From assembly GCF_007679345.1 (NCBI RefSeq), contig NZ_VEGH01000015.1:1-64000 (forward strand): DNA of 64,000 nt, in the 5' to 3' direction. Below, piece after piece: positions 17,516-26,188 of this stretch. The position numbers and the translations under genes were made by a program. Below the pieces are notes generated by a model that ran no database searches, was not told where the DNA came from, and worked only from the letters and a program-made list of their open reading frames with translations. The DNA is from Cellulosimicrobium cellulans (GTDB taxonomy: Bacteria; Actinomycetota; Actinomycetes; Actinomycetales; Cellulomonadaceae). Position 1 is the stretch's first letter; every line of letters begins with the position of its first letter.

Positions 17516-17983
17516 TCAGCGCCGCGCGACCAGGAGCAGCAGCGCGCGCAGCTGGTCGACCTGCTCCGGCGTCAGCCCGTCGGTGACCATCGCCTCGGCG
17601 GTGGCCGGGTCCGAGGCGGCGAGCACGGCGGTGCGACCGGCGTCGGTGGCGGAGATCTGGTGCTTGCGCCGGTCGGTGGCGTGCGCCGTCCGGGTGACGT
17701 AGCCGGACCGCTCCAGCCGCGCCAGCACCCGGCTCATCGTCTGCTCGGTGACGTCGCACATCGCCGCGAGCTCCGCCTGGGTGCGCGGGCCGCGCAGCAG
17801 GATCACGAGGACCGGCTGGCTCGCGTGGTTGAGGTCCCAGGACGCGAGGTGCGCGTTCCAGTCGCGCTCGACGCGGCGGGCGGCCGCCGACAGCAGCCGG
17901 CCGACCGGCCAGCCGCTCGGCTCCGGCGCGGCCATCGCCTGCCACCGCGGGTGCTCCTGCGGCTCTCCGGCGTCGCGCTCCAC
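17516..17983 (-). CDS. MarR-family transcriptional regulator
   Basis: A 155-residue winged-helix repressor. The recognition region QAELAAMCDVTEQTMSRVLA and the wing TAHATDRRKHQISATDAGR are clear. GTG 17983 has AGGAGAGGGA just upstream. The gene is divergent from an MMPL transporter with 77 bases between, and a palindrome overlaps the transporter start, so it probably represses that exporter and is relieved by a ligand. It belongs to a flavodoxin/MarR/MMPL/oxidoreductase block that separates two core genes. Confidence 0.9.
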   Translation of the reverse strand: MERDAGEPQEHPRWQAMAAPEPSGWPVGRLLSAAARRVERDWNAHLASWDLNHASQPVLVILLRGPRTQAELAAMCDVTEQTMSRVLARLERSGYVTRTAHATDRRKHQISATDAGRTAVLAASDPATAEAMVTDGLTPEQVDQLRALLLLVARR

Positions 17984-18047
17984 TGGTCCCTCTCCTCCTG
18001 CTGGGCGGTTGCCCCGGGCTCATGTTGCCGGAACGCGGCGCGTCCCG

Positions 18048-18068
18048 CATAGTGCTCAGCATGCTGAG
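18048..18068 (+). promoter_or_regulatory. MMPL promoter (CATAGT) with overlapping palindromic operator
   Basis: CATAGT at 18048-18053 lies 7 bases before ATG 18061. The perfect 14-base palindrome CTCAGCATGCTGAG at 18055-18068 spans the expected transcription start and the start codon. It is a candidate MarR site that would block initiation. Confidence 0.5.
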
Positions 18069-20418
18069 GAATGGCGTACGGGGGATCGGGCGGGGGCTGG
18101 CCGTGCTGGCGGTCGCCGCGGGGTGGCTGGCGGTGGGCTCGCTCGGGGGCATGGCCCAGGGCCAGCTCTCGCAGGTGCAGACGAACGACGCGGCGGCCTT
18201 CCTGCCGTCGTCGGCGGAGTCGACGCGCGCCGCGGAGGCGTCGGCGGCGTTCACCGAGTCCGAGTCGCTGCCGGTGCTGGTCGTGCTGGAGGCGGAGGGC
18301 GGCGGTGCACTCGACCCCTCCGCGATCGCGGCGGTGCAGCCGGTCGTCGACGGGCTGGCGGACGTCGCGCTGCCGGGCGCGGACCCGGCGGCGGGCGACC
18401 CCGCGACGCTCGGCGACGTGCTGACCGGCGACCCCGTGGTCGTGCCGTCGGAGGACGGCGAGGCGCTGCTGGTGCCGCTGTCCCTGGACGCCGACCAGGC
18501 CGACGCCTCGCTCGCCGACGACGAGAGCGTGGTGGGCGCGACCGTGCAGGCCGTGCGCGACACCCTCGCCGACGAGCTCGGCGCCACCGCCGACTCGTCC
18601 GGGGAGGCCGGGCTGCGCGCCTGGGTCACCGGGCCCGGCGGGTTCGTCGCGGACCTGACCAACGCGTTCGGCGGCATCGACGGCGTGCTGCTGCTCGTCG
18701 CGCTCGGGGCCGTCCTGGTCATCCTCGTCCTGGTCTACCGGTCGCCGTTCCTGCCGCTCGCCGTCATCCTCACCGCGGTGTTCGCGCTGTGCGCCGCCGC
18801 GCTCGCCGTCTACCACCTGGCCGACGCCGGGGTCCTCACGCTCAACGGCCAGGCGCAGGGCATCCTGTCGATCCTGGTCGTCGGTGCGTCCGTCGACTAC
18901 GCGCTGCTGATCGTCGCCCGGTACCGGGAGGAGCTGCGCTCCGTGGCGGCGCCGGCCGCCGCGATGCGCCGCGCGCTGCGCCGCAGCCTGGAACCCATCA
19001 CCGCCAGCGCGGGCACCGTCGTCGCCGGCCTGCTCTGCCTGCTGCTGTCCGACCTCGCGTCCAACCGCTCGCTCGGCCCGGTGGGTGCCCTGGGCATCGC
19101 CGCCGCGTACCTGGCGGCGTTCACGCTGCTGCCGCTCCTGCTGCTGATCGCGGGCCGGCGGTCCCGGGCGCTGTTCTGGCCGCGGGTGCCGCGGGTCGCC
19201 GAGCCGGGCGCGCACGCGGTGGGCCCCGCGCACGACGAGCCGGCGGGGACCCCGGTCGCGGCCGGGACCGCCGCCGCGCCCGCGCACGACCACCACGGCG
19301 CGCACGCGCCCGCCGGCCACCCCGCGCCCGCCGAGGGCCTGTGGGGCCGGCTCGCCCGCGGGGTGGGGCGGCGCGACCGCGTCGTGTGGGTGCTGACCAC
19401 CGTCGTGCTCCTGGGCTGCGCGGCGTTCCTGCCCACGTTCCAGGCCTCGGGCACGAGCCAGGCCGACGTCTTCCTCACCGACGTCGACGCCGTGGCGGGC
19501 GAGGAGGTGCTCGCCGACCACTTCTCCGCGGGGACCGTGCAGCCGGCGACGGTGATCGTCGCCCAGGACCAGGCCGACGCGGTGGTCGAGGCGGCGCTCG
19601 ACGTCGACGGCGTGGTCTCCGCGGCGCCCTACACGGGGGCGACGACGGGCGCACCGACCGGGTCCGGCGGCCCGGGCGCCGAGGAGCCCGCGGAGCCGGT
19701 CGTCGTCGACGGCGAGGTGCGGGTGGACGTCGCCACCGAGGCCGCGGCCGACACCACGGAGGGCGTCGCGACGGTCGAGCGGCTCCGGGACGCGGTGCAC
19801 GAGGTCGCCCCGGACGCGCTGGTGGGTGGGGCCGCGGCCGAGACGCTGGACGCGCAGGACGCCGGCACCCGGGACCTGCGGGTGATCGTGCCGGTGGTGC
19901 TGGTCGTGATCCTGCTCATCCTCATGGTCCTGCTGCGGTCCGTCGTGGCCGCGGTGCTGCTGATGCTCGCCAACGTGCTGTCGTTCGCGGCGGCGCTGGG
20001 CGTCGCGGCGCTGGTGTTCGAGCACGTGCTCGACTTCCCCGGGGCCGACCCGGCCGTGCCGCTCTACGCGTTCACCTTCCTGGTGGCCCTGGGCGTCGAC
20101 TACTCGATCTTCCTCATGACGCGGGTCCGGGAGGAGAGCGTGCGGCTGGGCACCCGGGAGGGCGTGCTGCGCGGGCTGGCGGTCACCGGCGGTGTGATCA
20201 CCTCCGCCGGCGTCGTGCTCGCGGTGACGTTCGCGGCGCTCGGCGTGATCCCGCTGCTGTTCCTGGCCCAGCTCGCGTTCATCGTGGCGTTCGGCGTGCT
20301 GCTCGACACCCTCGTGGTGCGCAGCCTGCTGGTGCCGGCGCTCGTGCACGACGTGGGGCGGCGCACCTGGTGGCCGAGCGCGCTCGCGCGGCAGGAGGAG
20401 GGCGCGCACCGGGCCTAG
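18061..20418 (+). CDS. MMPL-family (RND) transporter
   Basis: A 785-residue exporter with the two-fold MMPL layout: helix 1, an exoplasmic domain (about 35-195), five helices, a cytoplasmic linker, then the same arrangement again with helices near the C-terminus. The GQAQGILSILVVGASVDYALLIVARYREE and TFLVALGVDYSIFLMTRVREE regions contain the paired Asp-Tyr motifs (VDYALL, VDYSIF) used for proton coupling. The linker (about 400-430) is rich in histidine (AHDHHGAHAPAGHPAPAEG). ATG 18061 is chosen over ATG 18022 because of the leaderless promoter. Likely regulated by the divergent MarR protein. Confidence 0.92.
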   Translation: MLRNGVRGIGRGLAVLAVAAGWLAVGSLGGMAQGQLSQVQTNDAAAFLPSSAESTRAAEASAAFTESESLPVLVVLEAEGGGALDPSAIAAVQPVVDGLADVALPGADPAAGDPATLGDVLTGDPVVVPSEDGEALLVPLSLDADQADASLADDESVVGATVQAVRDTLADELGATADSSGEAGLRAWVTGPGGFVADLTNAFGGIDGVLLLVALGAVLVILVLVYRSPFLPLAVILTAVFALCAAALAVYHLADAGVLTLNGQAQGILSILVVGASVDYALLIVARYREELRSVAAPAAAMRRALRRSLEPITASAGTVVAGLLCLLLSDLASNRSLGPVGALGIAAAYLAAFTLLPLLLLIAGRRSRALFWPRVPRVAEPGAHAVGPAHDEPAGTPVAAGTAAAPAHDHHGAHAPAGHPAPAEGLWGRLARGVGRRDRVVWVLTTVVLLGCAAFLPTFQASGTSQADVFLTDVDAVAGEEVLADHFSAGTVQPATVIVAQDQADAVVEAALDVDGVVSAAPYTGATTGAPTGSGGPGAEEPAEPVVVDGEVRVDVATEAAADTTEGVATVERLRDAVHEVAPDALVGGAAAETLDAQDAGTRDLRVIVPVVLVVILLILMVLLRSVVAAVLLMLANVLSFAAALGVAALVFEHVLDFPGADPAVPLYAFTFLVALGVDYSIFLMTRVREESVRLGTREGVLRGLAVTGGVITSAGVVLAVTFAALGVIPLLFLAQLAFIVAFGVLLDTLVVRSLLVPALVHDVGRRTWWPSALARQEEGAHRA

Positions 20419-20421
20419 GGT
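20416..20421 (+). promoter_or_regulatory. Leaderless -10 box inside the MMPL stop codon
   Basis: TAGGGT includes the TAG stop of the MMPL gene and lies 7 bases before ATG 20429. Confidence 0.55.
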
Positions 20422-20428
20422 GGCGGCC

Positions 20429-21463
20429 ATGACGGACGCGCTGCGGGTGGGACTGGTCGGCTACGGCTCGGCGGGGCGGGGCATCCACGCCCGGCTGCTC
20501 CGCGAGGTCGGGGCCGAGGTGACCCGGGTCGTGACCCGGAACCCGGCGCGCGCGACCGCGGCCGGCCGGGACTGGCCGGGCGTCGGCGTCGACCCGGACG
20601 TCGCGTCCCTGCTCGCGCACGCGGCCGAGCTCGACGTCGTCGTCGTCGCCAGCCCGACCGGCGACCACGTCGAGCACGTCACCCAGGCGCTCGCCGCGGG
20701 CGCGTTCGTCGTGGTCGACAAGCCGCTGGCCACCACCGCCGACGAGGCCGAGGCGCTGGCCCGGCTCGGCGCGGAGGCAGGTGGCCGGCTGACCGTGTTC
20801 CAGAACCGCCGGTGGGACCCCGAGCAGCTGACGCTGCGCGCCCTGCTCGAGGCGGGCGAGCTCGGCACCGTGCACCGGTTCGAGCGCCGCTGGGAGCGGT
20901 GGCGGCCGGTGCCGCAGGACCGGTGGAAGGAGAACGACACCCGTGCGGGCGGCCTGCTGCTCGACCTCGGGGCGCACCTGGTCGACTCGGCGGTGCAGCT
21001 GTTCGGCCCGGTGGCCCGGGTGCACGCCGAGCTGCGGAACCTCACCACGCCCGCCGAGGACGACGTGTTCCTCGCTCTCACGCACGCGGCGCGCCCGGAC
21101 GGTTCGGCGGTCATCAGCCACCTGCAGGCCGGCGCGCTCGTCGGCGCGCCCGGACCCCGCACCCGGGTGCTCGGCGACCGCGGCGCGTACCTGGTGACGT
21201 CGTTCGAGGGCGAGGCGACCCCGTTCTCGGCGCTCGACGACGGCGACGACGCGCACGAGGGCTGGCTGGTGCACGGCGACGAGCGGGTGCCCGTGCGGCG
21301 CGCGCCGGGCGGCCACCCGGACTTCTACCGGGCGGTCGCGGCGTGGGTGCGGGGGACCGGCCCCGTCCCGGTCGACCCGGCCGACGCGGTGGTCACGGCC
21401 CGCGTCCTGGACGCGGCCCGGGTCTCGGCCCGCGAGCACCGCACGGTGTCGCTGGACGCCTAG
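20429..21463 (+). CDS. Gfo/Idh/MocA-family oxidoreductase
   Basis: A 344-residue NAD(P)-dependent oxidoreductase. The Rossmann loop VGLVGYGSAGRGIHARLL opens the protein; the catalytic Lys is in VVVDKPLATT, followed by FQNRRWDPEQLTL and the GGLLLDLGAHLVDSAVQLFG segment typical of the family's C-terminal domain. The substrate is probably a sugar or polyol derivative. The gene starts 10 bases after the MMPL stop with its own promoter overlapping that stop, so it may be expressed both with and without the exporter. Confidence 0.9.
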   Translation: MTDALRVGLVGYGSAGRGIHARLLREVGAEVTRVVTRNPARATAAGRDWPGVGVDPDVASLLAHAAELDVVVVASPTGDHVEHVTQALAAGAFVVVDKPLATTADEAEALARLGAEAGGRLTVFQNRRWDPEQLTLRALLEAGELGTVHRFERRWERWRPVPQDRWKENDTRAGGLLLDLGAHLVDSAVQLFGPVARVHAELRNLTTPAEDDVFLALTHAARPDGSAVISHLQAGALVGAPGPRTRVLGDRGAYLVTSFEGEATPFSALDDGDDAHEGWLVHGDERVPVRRAPGGHPDFYRAVAAWVRGTGPVPVDPADAVVTARVLDAARVSAREHRTVSLDA

Positions 21464-21465
21464 CC

Positions 21466-21512
21466 GCCCGCCGCGCCCGCGCTGGCGCGGCGCCCGCCCT
21501 GGCGCGGCGGGC
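21466..21512. terminator. Possible terminator between convergent genes
   Basis: GCCCGCCGCGCC at 21466-21477 pairs with GGCGCGGCGGGC at 21501-21512. The rest of the gap to 21612 shows nothing recognisable. Confidence 0.45.
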
Positions 21513-21612
21513 GTCGAGATGGCGGTCGTCGCGGGGTTCAGCGCCCCGGAACGCAGCACCTGCTGCACAGTCGGCGGGGTGCGCCGGGCCGCGGGGTCGG
21601 GACGGCGCGCGG

Positions 21613-22500
21613 TCAGGGGAGGACGTAGGCCGCCGCGACGTCCGGGGTGGGGTGCGCGTGCACGAAGCCCGAGGCCGTCAGCGCCGCCGGGACCACGCGC
21701 AGGCTGCCCAGGATCTCCTCGGAGAACTGGCCCAGCGCGACCCGGAGCGCGAACCCCGGCACGGGCAGCACGGCCGGGCGGTGCGCGCGGCGGGCGAGTG
21801 CCCGGACGATCTCGAGCTCGGTCGCCGGCTCGGCGGTCAGGTTGACCGGGCCGCCGACCGGTGCGTCCAGCAGGTGCAGGATCGCGCGCACCTCGTCCTC
21901 GAGGCTGATCCACGACCAGTACTGCCGCCCGCTGCCGAGCGGCCCGCCGAGCCCGAGCCGGATGAGCGGCAGGAGGCGCCCGAGCGCGCCGCCGGACGGT
22001 GCCAGCACGATCCCGGTGCGCAGGAACGCGACCCGTACCCGCGGGTCCGCGACGGCGGGCGCTGCGGCGGCCTCCCACGCGCGCACGACCTCCGCGAGGT
22101 ACGACGTGCCGTACGGCTCCTCCTCGGTGACCCGGGTGTCGCCCCGGTAGCCGTACGCGCCGGTCGCGGACCCCTGCAGGAACACCCGCGGCGGGTCGTC
22201 CAGCCCTGCGACGGTGCGGGCGAGCAGACCCGTGGTGCGGGTGCGGGACTCCAGCACGACCCGCTTGCGCGCCGGTGTGAGCCGCTTGTCGCCGACGCCG
22301 GCGCCCGCGAGGTTCACCACGGCGTCCGCGCCGGCGAGCGCGCCGGGGTCCAGCACGCCGGCGCCGGGGTCCCAGGTCCGCTCGTCGGGCGTGCGCGGCG
22401 CCCGGCGGACGAGCCGGCGCACCTCGTGGCCCTCCGCCCGCAGGCGCGCGACCAGCGCCGTCCCGATCAGCCCGCTCGACCCCGCCACCACCACGATCAT
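21613..22500 (-). CDS. TIGR01777-family epimerase (SDR39U1-like)
   Basis: A 295-residue NAD(P)-binding extended SDR. GSSGLIGTALVARLRAEGHEV is the Rossmann region (GxxGxxG seen as GSSGLIG), LAGAGVGDKRLTPARK is the diagnostic family segment, and the C-terminal DUF1731 domain contains PVPGFALRVALGQFSEEIL. The catalytic function is unknown, although the gene is usually found near sucB and lipA/B in actinobacteria. Its start at 22500 is 7 bases after TAGGGT without a ribosome-binding site. Confidence 0.92.
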   Translation of the reverse strand: MIVVVAGSSGLIGTALVARLRAEGHEVRRLVRRAPRTPDERTWDPGAGVLDPGALAGADAVVNLAGAGVGDKRLTPARKRVVLESRTRTTGLLARTVAGLDDPPRVFLQGSATGAYGYRGDTRVTEEEPYGTSYLAEVVRAWEAAAAPAVADPRVRVAFLRTGIVLAPSGGALGRLLPLIRLGLGGPLGSGRQYWSWISLEDEVRAILHLLDAPVGGPVNLTAEPATELEIVRALARRAHRPAVLPVPGFALRVALGQFSEEILGSLRVVPAALTASGFVHAHPTPDVAAAYVLP

Positions 22501-22507
22501 GCGGCCG

Positions 22508-22513
22508 ACCCTA
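22508..22513 (-). promoter_or_regulatory. Leaderless -10 box of the TIGR01777 gene
   Basis: TAGGGT on the minus strand, 7 bases before the ATG. Confidence 0.6.
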
Positions 22514-22590
22514 CGTGCGCCCACGGGGCGGGGCGCGCCGGCGGTCCCCTGGGTCGCGCCGCGTCCGCGCCGACGGTGGTCCGTGCGCCC

Positions 22591-22596
22591 TAGGCT
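22591..22596 (+). promoter_or_regulatory. Leaderless -10 box of the LacI gene
   Basis: TAGGCT, 8 bases before ATG 22605. Together with 22508-22513 it makes a divergent pair in a 104-base gap. Confidence 0.55.
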
Positions 22597-22604
22597 GGTG
22601 CGCC

Positions 22605-23636
22605 ATGGACGCCGAGCACCCGGGCGCCGGGGCGCCGTCGCCCCTGGCCGTCGTCGCAGCGGAGGCCGGCGTCTCCGTGCCCACCGTGTCGAAGGTGCTG
22701 AACTCCCGCCCGGACGTCGCGGGCGGGACCCGGGAGCGGGTCGCGGCGGTGCTGGCCCGGCACGGGTACGCGGTCCGGCCGTCGGGCAGCCGGCGCACCG
22801 GGTTCGTCGACCTCCGGGTGGTCGACCTCGACAGCACCTGGGCCGAGGCCGTCGTGCGCGGGGCGGCCAGGGCGGCGACGCGGCTCGGTGCGGACCTGGT
22901 GGTGACCGTCGACTCCGAGCCCGGCGCCGGGTCGAGCGGCGCGTGGGTCCGGCACGCGCTGCGCCGGGGCACCGACGGGCTGGTCAGCGTCGTCGGCGTC
23001 CCCGACGAGGGGGCGCGGGCCGACCTCGCCCGGGCGGGGGTGCCGCTCGTGGTGGTGGACCCGCGCACCCGGCCGGACCCGGAGCTGCTGGCCGTCGCCG
23101 CGACGAACTTCCGGGGCGGCCTGGACGCGACCGCCCACCTGGTCGCGCTCGGTCACCGCCGGATCGCGACGATCACCGGCCCGCAGGACCAGGACAACGC
23201 GGTGGCCCGCCTCGCGGGGTACCGGACCGCGCTGATCCAGGGCGGCCTGGCCGTGCAGGAGGAGCTGGTCCGCGGCGGGTCCTACGGCGTGGACGCGGGG
23301 TTCCGGGCGGCCGAGGTGCTGCTGCGGGCCGACGACCCGCCGACCGCGGTGTTCGCCGCCTCCGACGACACCGCGATCGGCGTGCTGCGCGCGGCCCGGG
23401 AGCACGGGGTGCGGGTGCCGGAGGACCTGTCGGTGGTCGGGTTCGACGACCAGCCCGTCGCCGCCTGGCTCGACCCCGCGCTCACCACGGTGCGGCAGCC
23501 CCTCGACGAGATGGGCGATGCCGCCGTGGCCCTTGCGCACCGCGCCCGGCAGGGCGGCGGCCGCGGGCCGGCGCACCTGGAGCTGGCGACGCGCCTGGTC
23601 GTGCGGGCGTCGACGGCGCCGCCGCGGCCACGCTGA
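22605..23636 (+). CDS. LacI-family transcriptional regulator
   Basis: A 343-residue repressor. The helix-turn-helix VVAAEAGVSVPTVSKVLNSR and hinge (TRERVAAVLARHGYAVRPS) are followed by a periplasmic-binding-protein-like effector domain with GHRRIATITGP and SVVGFDDQPVAAWLDPALTTV. The effector is probably a sugar. It converges with the anchored glycoside hydrolase gene, whose promoter carries a LacI-type operator (25966-25986). That gene is the best target candidate. Confidence 0.93.
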   Translation: MDAEHPGAGAPSPLAVVAAEAGVSVPTVSKVLNSRPDVAGGTRERVAAVLARHGYAVRPSGSRRTGFVDLRVVDLDSTWAEAVVRGAARAATRLGADLVVTVDSEPGAGSSGAWVRHALRRGTDGLVSVVGVPDEGARADLARAGVPLVVVDPRTRPDPELLAVAATNFRGGLDATAHLVALGHRRIATITGPQDQDNAVARLAGYRTALIQGGLAVQEELVRGGSYGVDAGFRAAEVLLRADDPPTAVFAASDDTAIGVLRAAREHGVRVPEDLSVVGFDDQPVAAWLDPALTTVRQPLDEMGDAAVALAHRARQGGGRGPAHLELATRLVVRASTAPPRPR

Positions 23637-23692
23637 CGCGCCGCCCGCGCGCCGCCCCGCCGCACCCGCACCCGCGTGCGCGTGCGCGTACG

Positions 23693-23758
23693 CGCCGAGT
23701 CTCCGCGATCGGACTGCGTCCCGGGCGTGTGCGGGAGTCCGGAGTCGGAGACTCGGCG
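23693..23758. repeat. 66-bp palindromic element bordered by CGCCGAG/CTCGGCG
   Basis: CGCCGAGTCTCCG at 23693-23705 pairs perfectly with 23746-23758. An inner stem GGACT (23711-23715) / AGTCC (23736-23740) can form too. It lies between the convergent LacI and hydrolase genes, ending 8 bases from the hydrolase stop, and may act as a terminator. Borders match the 55-bp elements at 26041, 30287 and 30364. Confidence 0.75.
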
Positions 23759-23766
23759 TCGGCGCG

Positions 23767-25932
23767 TCAGGGGGTCGGGCGCCTCCGGAGGAGAAGGCCA
23801 CCGCCGGCCGCCAGGGCGGCGAGCGGCGCCAGCACGCCCAGCGCGGCGTGCGCGCCGGTCGCGGCGAGCACGGGCTCCGCGGCCCCGCCCGCCGCCGGCT
23901 CGTCGCCCGCCGGCGCCGCTCCGGCCGGGTCCTCGGCCCCGGGCTCGACCACGCCGGCGTCGCCCGGCCCGGCACCCGCGCCCGCCGTGACGGTCAGCGT
24001 GACCGCCGCGCCGCGCACGGTGATCCCCGCGTCGTTCGTCGTCGACAGCGCGAGCACGTGCTCGCCCGCGCCCGGCGGCGTCGCGACGTCGCACGCCCAC
24101 GCCCCGTCCGCGTCGACGTCGGCGGTGCACCAGACGGCGCTGTCGGGGCCGGTGACCGTGAGGTGGGCGCCGGGTTCGCCGGTGCCCGCCAGCCGGGTCA
24201 CGGCGTCGACCGTCGACCCCGGCGCCGGCTCGGTGAGCACGGGCGGCACCGCCTCGGCGGCGGACGAGAACACCTCGGCCGCGAGCACCGGCCGCAGGTT
24301 CTGCTCCATGTCCGGCCCGACGACGTAGTCGCGCAGCAGGCCGTCCCGCAGGTAGTTGCCGATCGCCGCGACGATCATCGACTGGTCGAGCGACAGGTAG
24401 CGCTCCGCGACGGTCCCGGACCGCACCGCGACGGCGTCGTAGAACCCGCCCGGGCCGTAGGCGTCGAAGTCGGCGGCGATGTTCTTCAGGTTGTCGATGA
24501 CGCCGCGGGGGTCGTACTCCAGGCCGAGGAACGCGGCGTGCGGGGTGACGACGCCGTCGCCGAACTCGGGCTCCGGGTTGGTCGCCTCGCGGCAGCCCGG
24601 GAAGCCGAGGTCGACGTCGGTCGTGCCGTCCGACAGGTAGCCGTCCGACCGCATGCCCAGCACGTCGACGCCGTACTCGGCGTAGCCGCCGTGCGGGTCG
24701 CTGGCGGGGGAGAAGCCCCAGTAGCCGTAGCCGGCCTCGTCCAGGCCGTGCCGCTTCTGCGCCTCGACGACCAGCGGGTGGTTCACGCCCCAGGACCGCG
24801 GGGCCCACTCGGACTCGGGCACCAGCATGTCCGGCATCAGCGCCTCGAACATCGAGCCGCCCCAGCCGGGCACGAGCGCCATCTCGTCGTAGTGGTAGAC
24901 GCCCTCGTAGACGGGGAAGCCGTCGTAGGTGCGGGTCACGCCGCTGGGGCGCTGCTCCTGCCAGGACCAGTCGCAGGTCGACGGGAACGTGCGGTAGGTG
25001 CCCCAGTACGCCTCGGACGGGATCTCGCCGTCCGCGATGCCCAGGTACAGCGCGATCCGGGTCTCGGACACGGTCGTGTCGTAGTGGTGGCAGGTGTAGT
25101 AGACGGTCTCGCCGCCGGTGTAGTTCCCGGGCACCGAGCAGCCCGAGGGCTCCTCGTCCCAGAACCCGCCGCGGATGAGCCCGACCCCCAGGTCCGCGCG
25201 ACCCCCGGGGTTGTAGTAGACGCCGAAGTGCATCGAGTCGTAGAGCGCGGTGGCCTCGTCCGCGAGGCGGGGCTCGGCGGACGCGACCACGCGCAGCGCG
25301 GCGGCGAGCCAGCCGTTGTCGACCGACGACAGGAAGTGCTCGACCGGGTCGCCGCTGTCCGGCCAGGTGTCGACGCGATCGCCGGTGGCGGGGTCGTACC
25401 AGTTGTAGAACATGCCGGACTCGTCGTGCCGGTCCATGCGCTCGAGGGTGCCCAGGGTGGTCGCCATCCGGTCGCGGGCGTCCCGGTGGCTGAGCAGCCC
25501 GAGGTCGCGGGCGACGACGGTCGACCACAGGTAGCCGCCGATGTTCGTCGGCGAGGTGTAGGCGCTGGCGGTGCCGGGCTCGAGGGCGCCGGGCATGTTG
25601 TCCGCGACGAGCCCGGTCCCGGGGTCGGTCATCGCGTCGAGGGAGCGGTAGGTGTCGGCCAGCCACGTGCGGAGCTGGCGGACGTCCCGCCCGCCGCCGT
25701 GGCCGCCGCCGTGCCCACCGCCCCGGGCGTCGTCGCCGCCCGCTGCGACAGGGGTGCCGGCCGGGGTGGTCGGTGCCGCGGAGGCGACGGCGGGCGCCAG
25801 CGCCGCGGCCGAGCCCGCCAGCAGGGCGGCGAGCCCGGCGGCGAGGGCCCGCCGTCGGCGGGGTCGGCGCCCGGGCGGGGGCTCGGGGGAGTCGGGCCGG
25901 CGCCGGGTGGTGGCGCGGGGTGCTGCTCGCAT
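23767..25932 (-). CDS. Cell-wall-anchored glycoamylase-like glycoside hydrolase (PF10091/GH144-like)
   Basis: A 721-residue secreted enzyme. A long basic signal region (about 1-53), a Gly/His linker (GGGHGGGHGGGRD), and an (alpha/alpha)-barrel-like domain (about 85-590) with SPTNIGGYLWSTVVARDLGL, GMFYNWYDPATG and SSVDNGWLAAAL, the hallmarks of PF10091, a group that includes beta-1,2-glucanases. A bacterial Ig-like domain (about 595-680) and an LAATG sorting signal at about 689-693 follow, then a helix and RRRPTP. ATG 25932 has GAGGA upstream. Substrate specificity cannot be read from sequence. Probably repressed by the neighbouring LacI protein. Confidence 0.85.
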   Translation of the reverse strand: MRAAPRATTRRRPDSPEPPPGRRPRRRRALAAGLAALLAGSAAALAPAVASAAPTTPAGTPVAAGGDDARGGGHGGGHGGGRDVRQLRTWLADTYRSLDAMTDPGTGLVADNMPGALEPGTASAYTSPTNIGGYLWSTVVARDLGLLSHRDARDRMATTLGTLERMDRHDESGMFYNWYDPATGDRVDTWPDSGDPVEHFLSSVDNGWLAAALRVVASAEPRLADEATALYDSMHFGVYYNPGGRADLGVGLIRGGFWDEEPSGCSVPGNYTGGETVYYTCHHYDTTVSETRIALYLGIADGEIPSEAYWGTYRTFPSTCDWSWQEQRPSGVTRTYDGFPVYEGVYHYDEMALVPGWGGSMFEALMPDMLVPESEWAPRSWGVNHPLVVEAQKRHGLDEAGYGYWGFSPASDPHGGYAEYGVDVLGMRSDGYLSDGTTDVDLGFPGCREATNPEPEFGDGVVTPHAAFLGLEYDPRGVIDNLKNIAADFDAYGPGGFYDAVAVRSGTVAERYLSLDQSMIVAAIGNYLRDGLLRDYVVGPDMEQNLRPVLAAEVFSSAAEAVPPVLTEPAPGSTVDAVTRLAGTGEPGAHLTVTGPDSAVWCTADVDADGAWACDVATPPGAGEHVLALSTTNDAGITVRGAAVTLTVTAGAGAGPGDAGVVEPGAEDPAGAAPAGDEPAAGGAAEPVLAATGAHAALGVLAPLAALAAGGGLLLRRRPTP

Positions 25933-25965
25933 CGGGTCACGTCCTCGTGGTCCGGGGCGCCGAAA

Positions 25966-25986
25966 TTTCGACACCCGTTGTCGAAA
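25966..25986. promoter_or_regulatory. LacI-type operator of the glycoside hydrolase gene
   Basis: Perfect inverted repeat TTTCGACA, five bases, TGTCGAAA. It starts just downstream of the expected transcription start, where a bound repressor would block elongation. An overlapping CGAAATTTCG palindrome extends it. Confidence 0.75.
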
Positions 25987-25996
25987 GAGCGCCAGC

Positions 25997-26025
25997 ACGG
26001 TAGTCGGCTCCCGCGGACCGGTCAA
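25997..26025 (-). promoter_or_regulatory. Sigma70-type promoter of the glycoside hydrolase gene
   Basis: On the minus strand TTGACC (26020-26025), a 17-base spacer, and TACCGT (25997-26002). It is the best housekeeping promoter seen in the window. Confidence 0.75.
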
Positions 26026-26040
26026 CGGCCCGCGTCGGAC

Positions 26041-26095
26041 CGCCGAGCGCGGGGGATCCCGCCGAGCGCGGTCGCTCCAGCTGCCGCGCTCGGCG
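26041..26095. repeat. 55-bp three-armed element, copy 1
   Basis: CGCCGAGCGCGG at 26041-26052 and again at 26060-26071, with the inverted CCGCGCTCGGCG at 26084-26095. Read in reverse complement it aligns by column with the elements at 30287 and 30364, including the position of the inner arm. It lies behind the hydrolase promoter and before the sucB terminator; the remainder of this gap shows nothing else. Confidence 0.75.
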
Positions 26096-26188
26096 CGATC
26101 GACCGCGCTCGCGGGCGTGGCGCGCACTCCCGAACCCCTCGGTGCGCCCCCGCGCCGGGCTCCCGGCGCGGGCGATCCCGGACGCACG

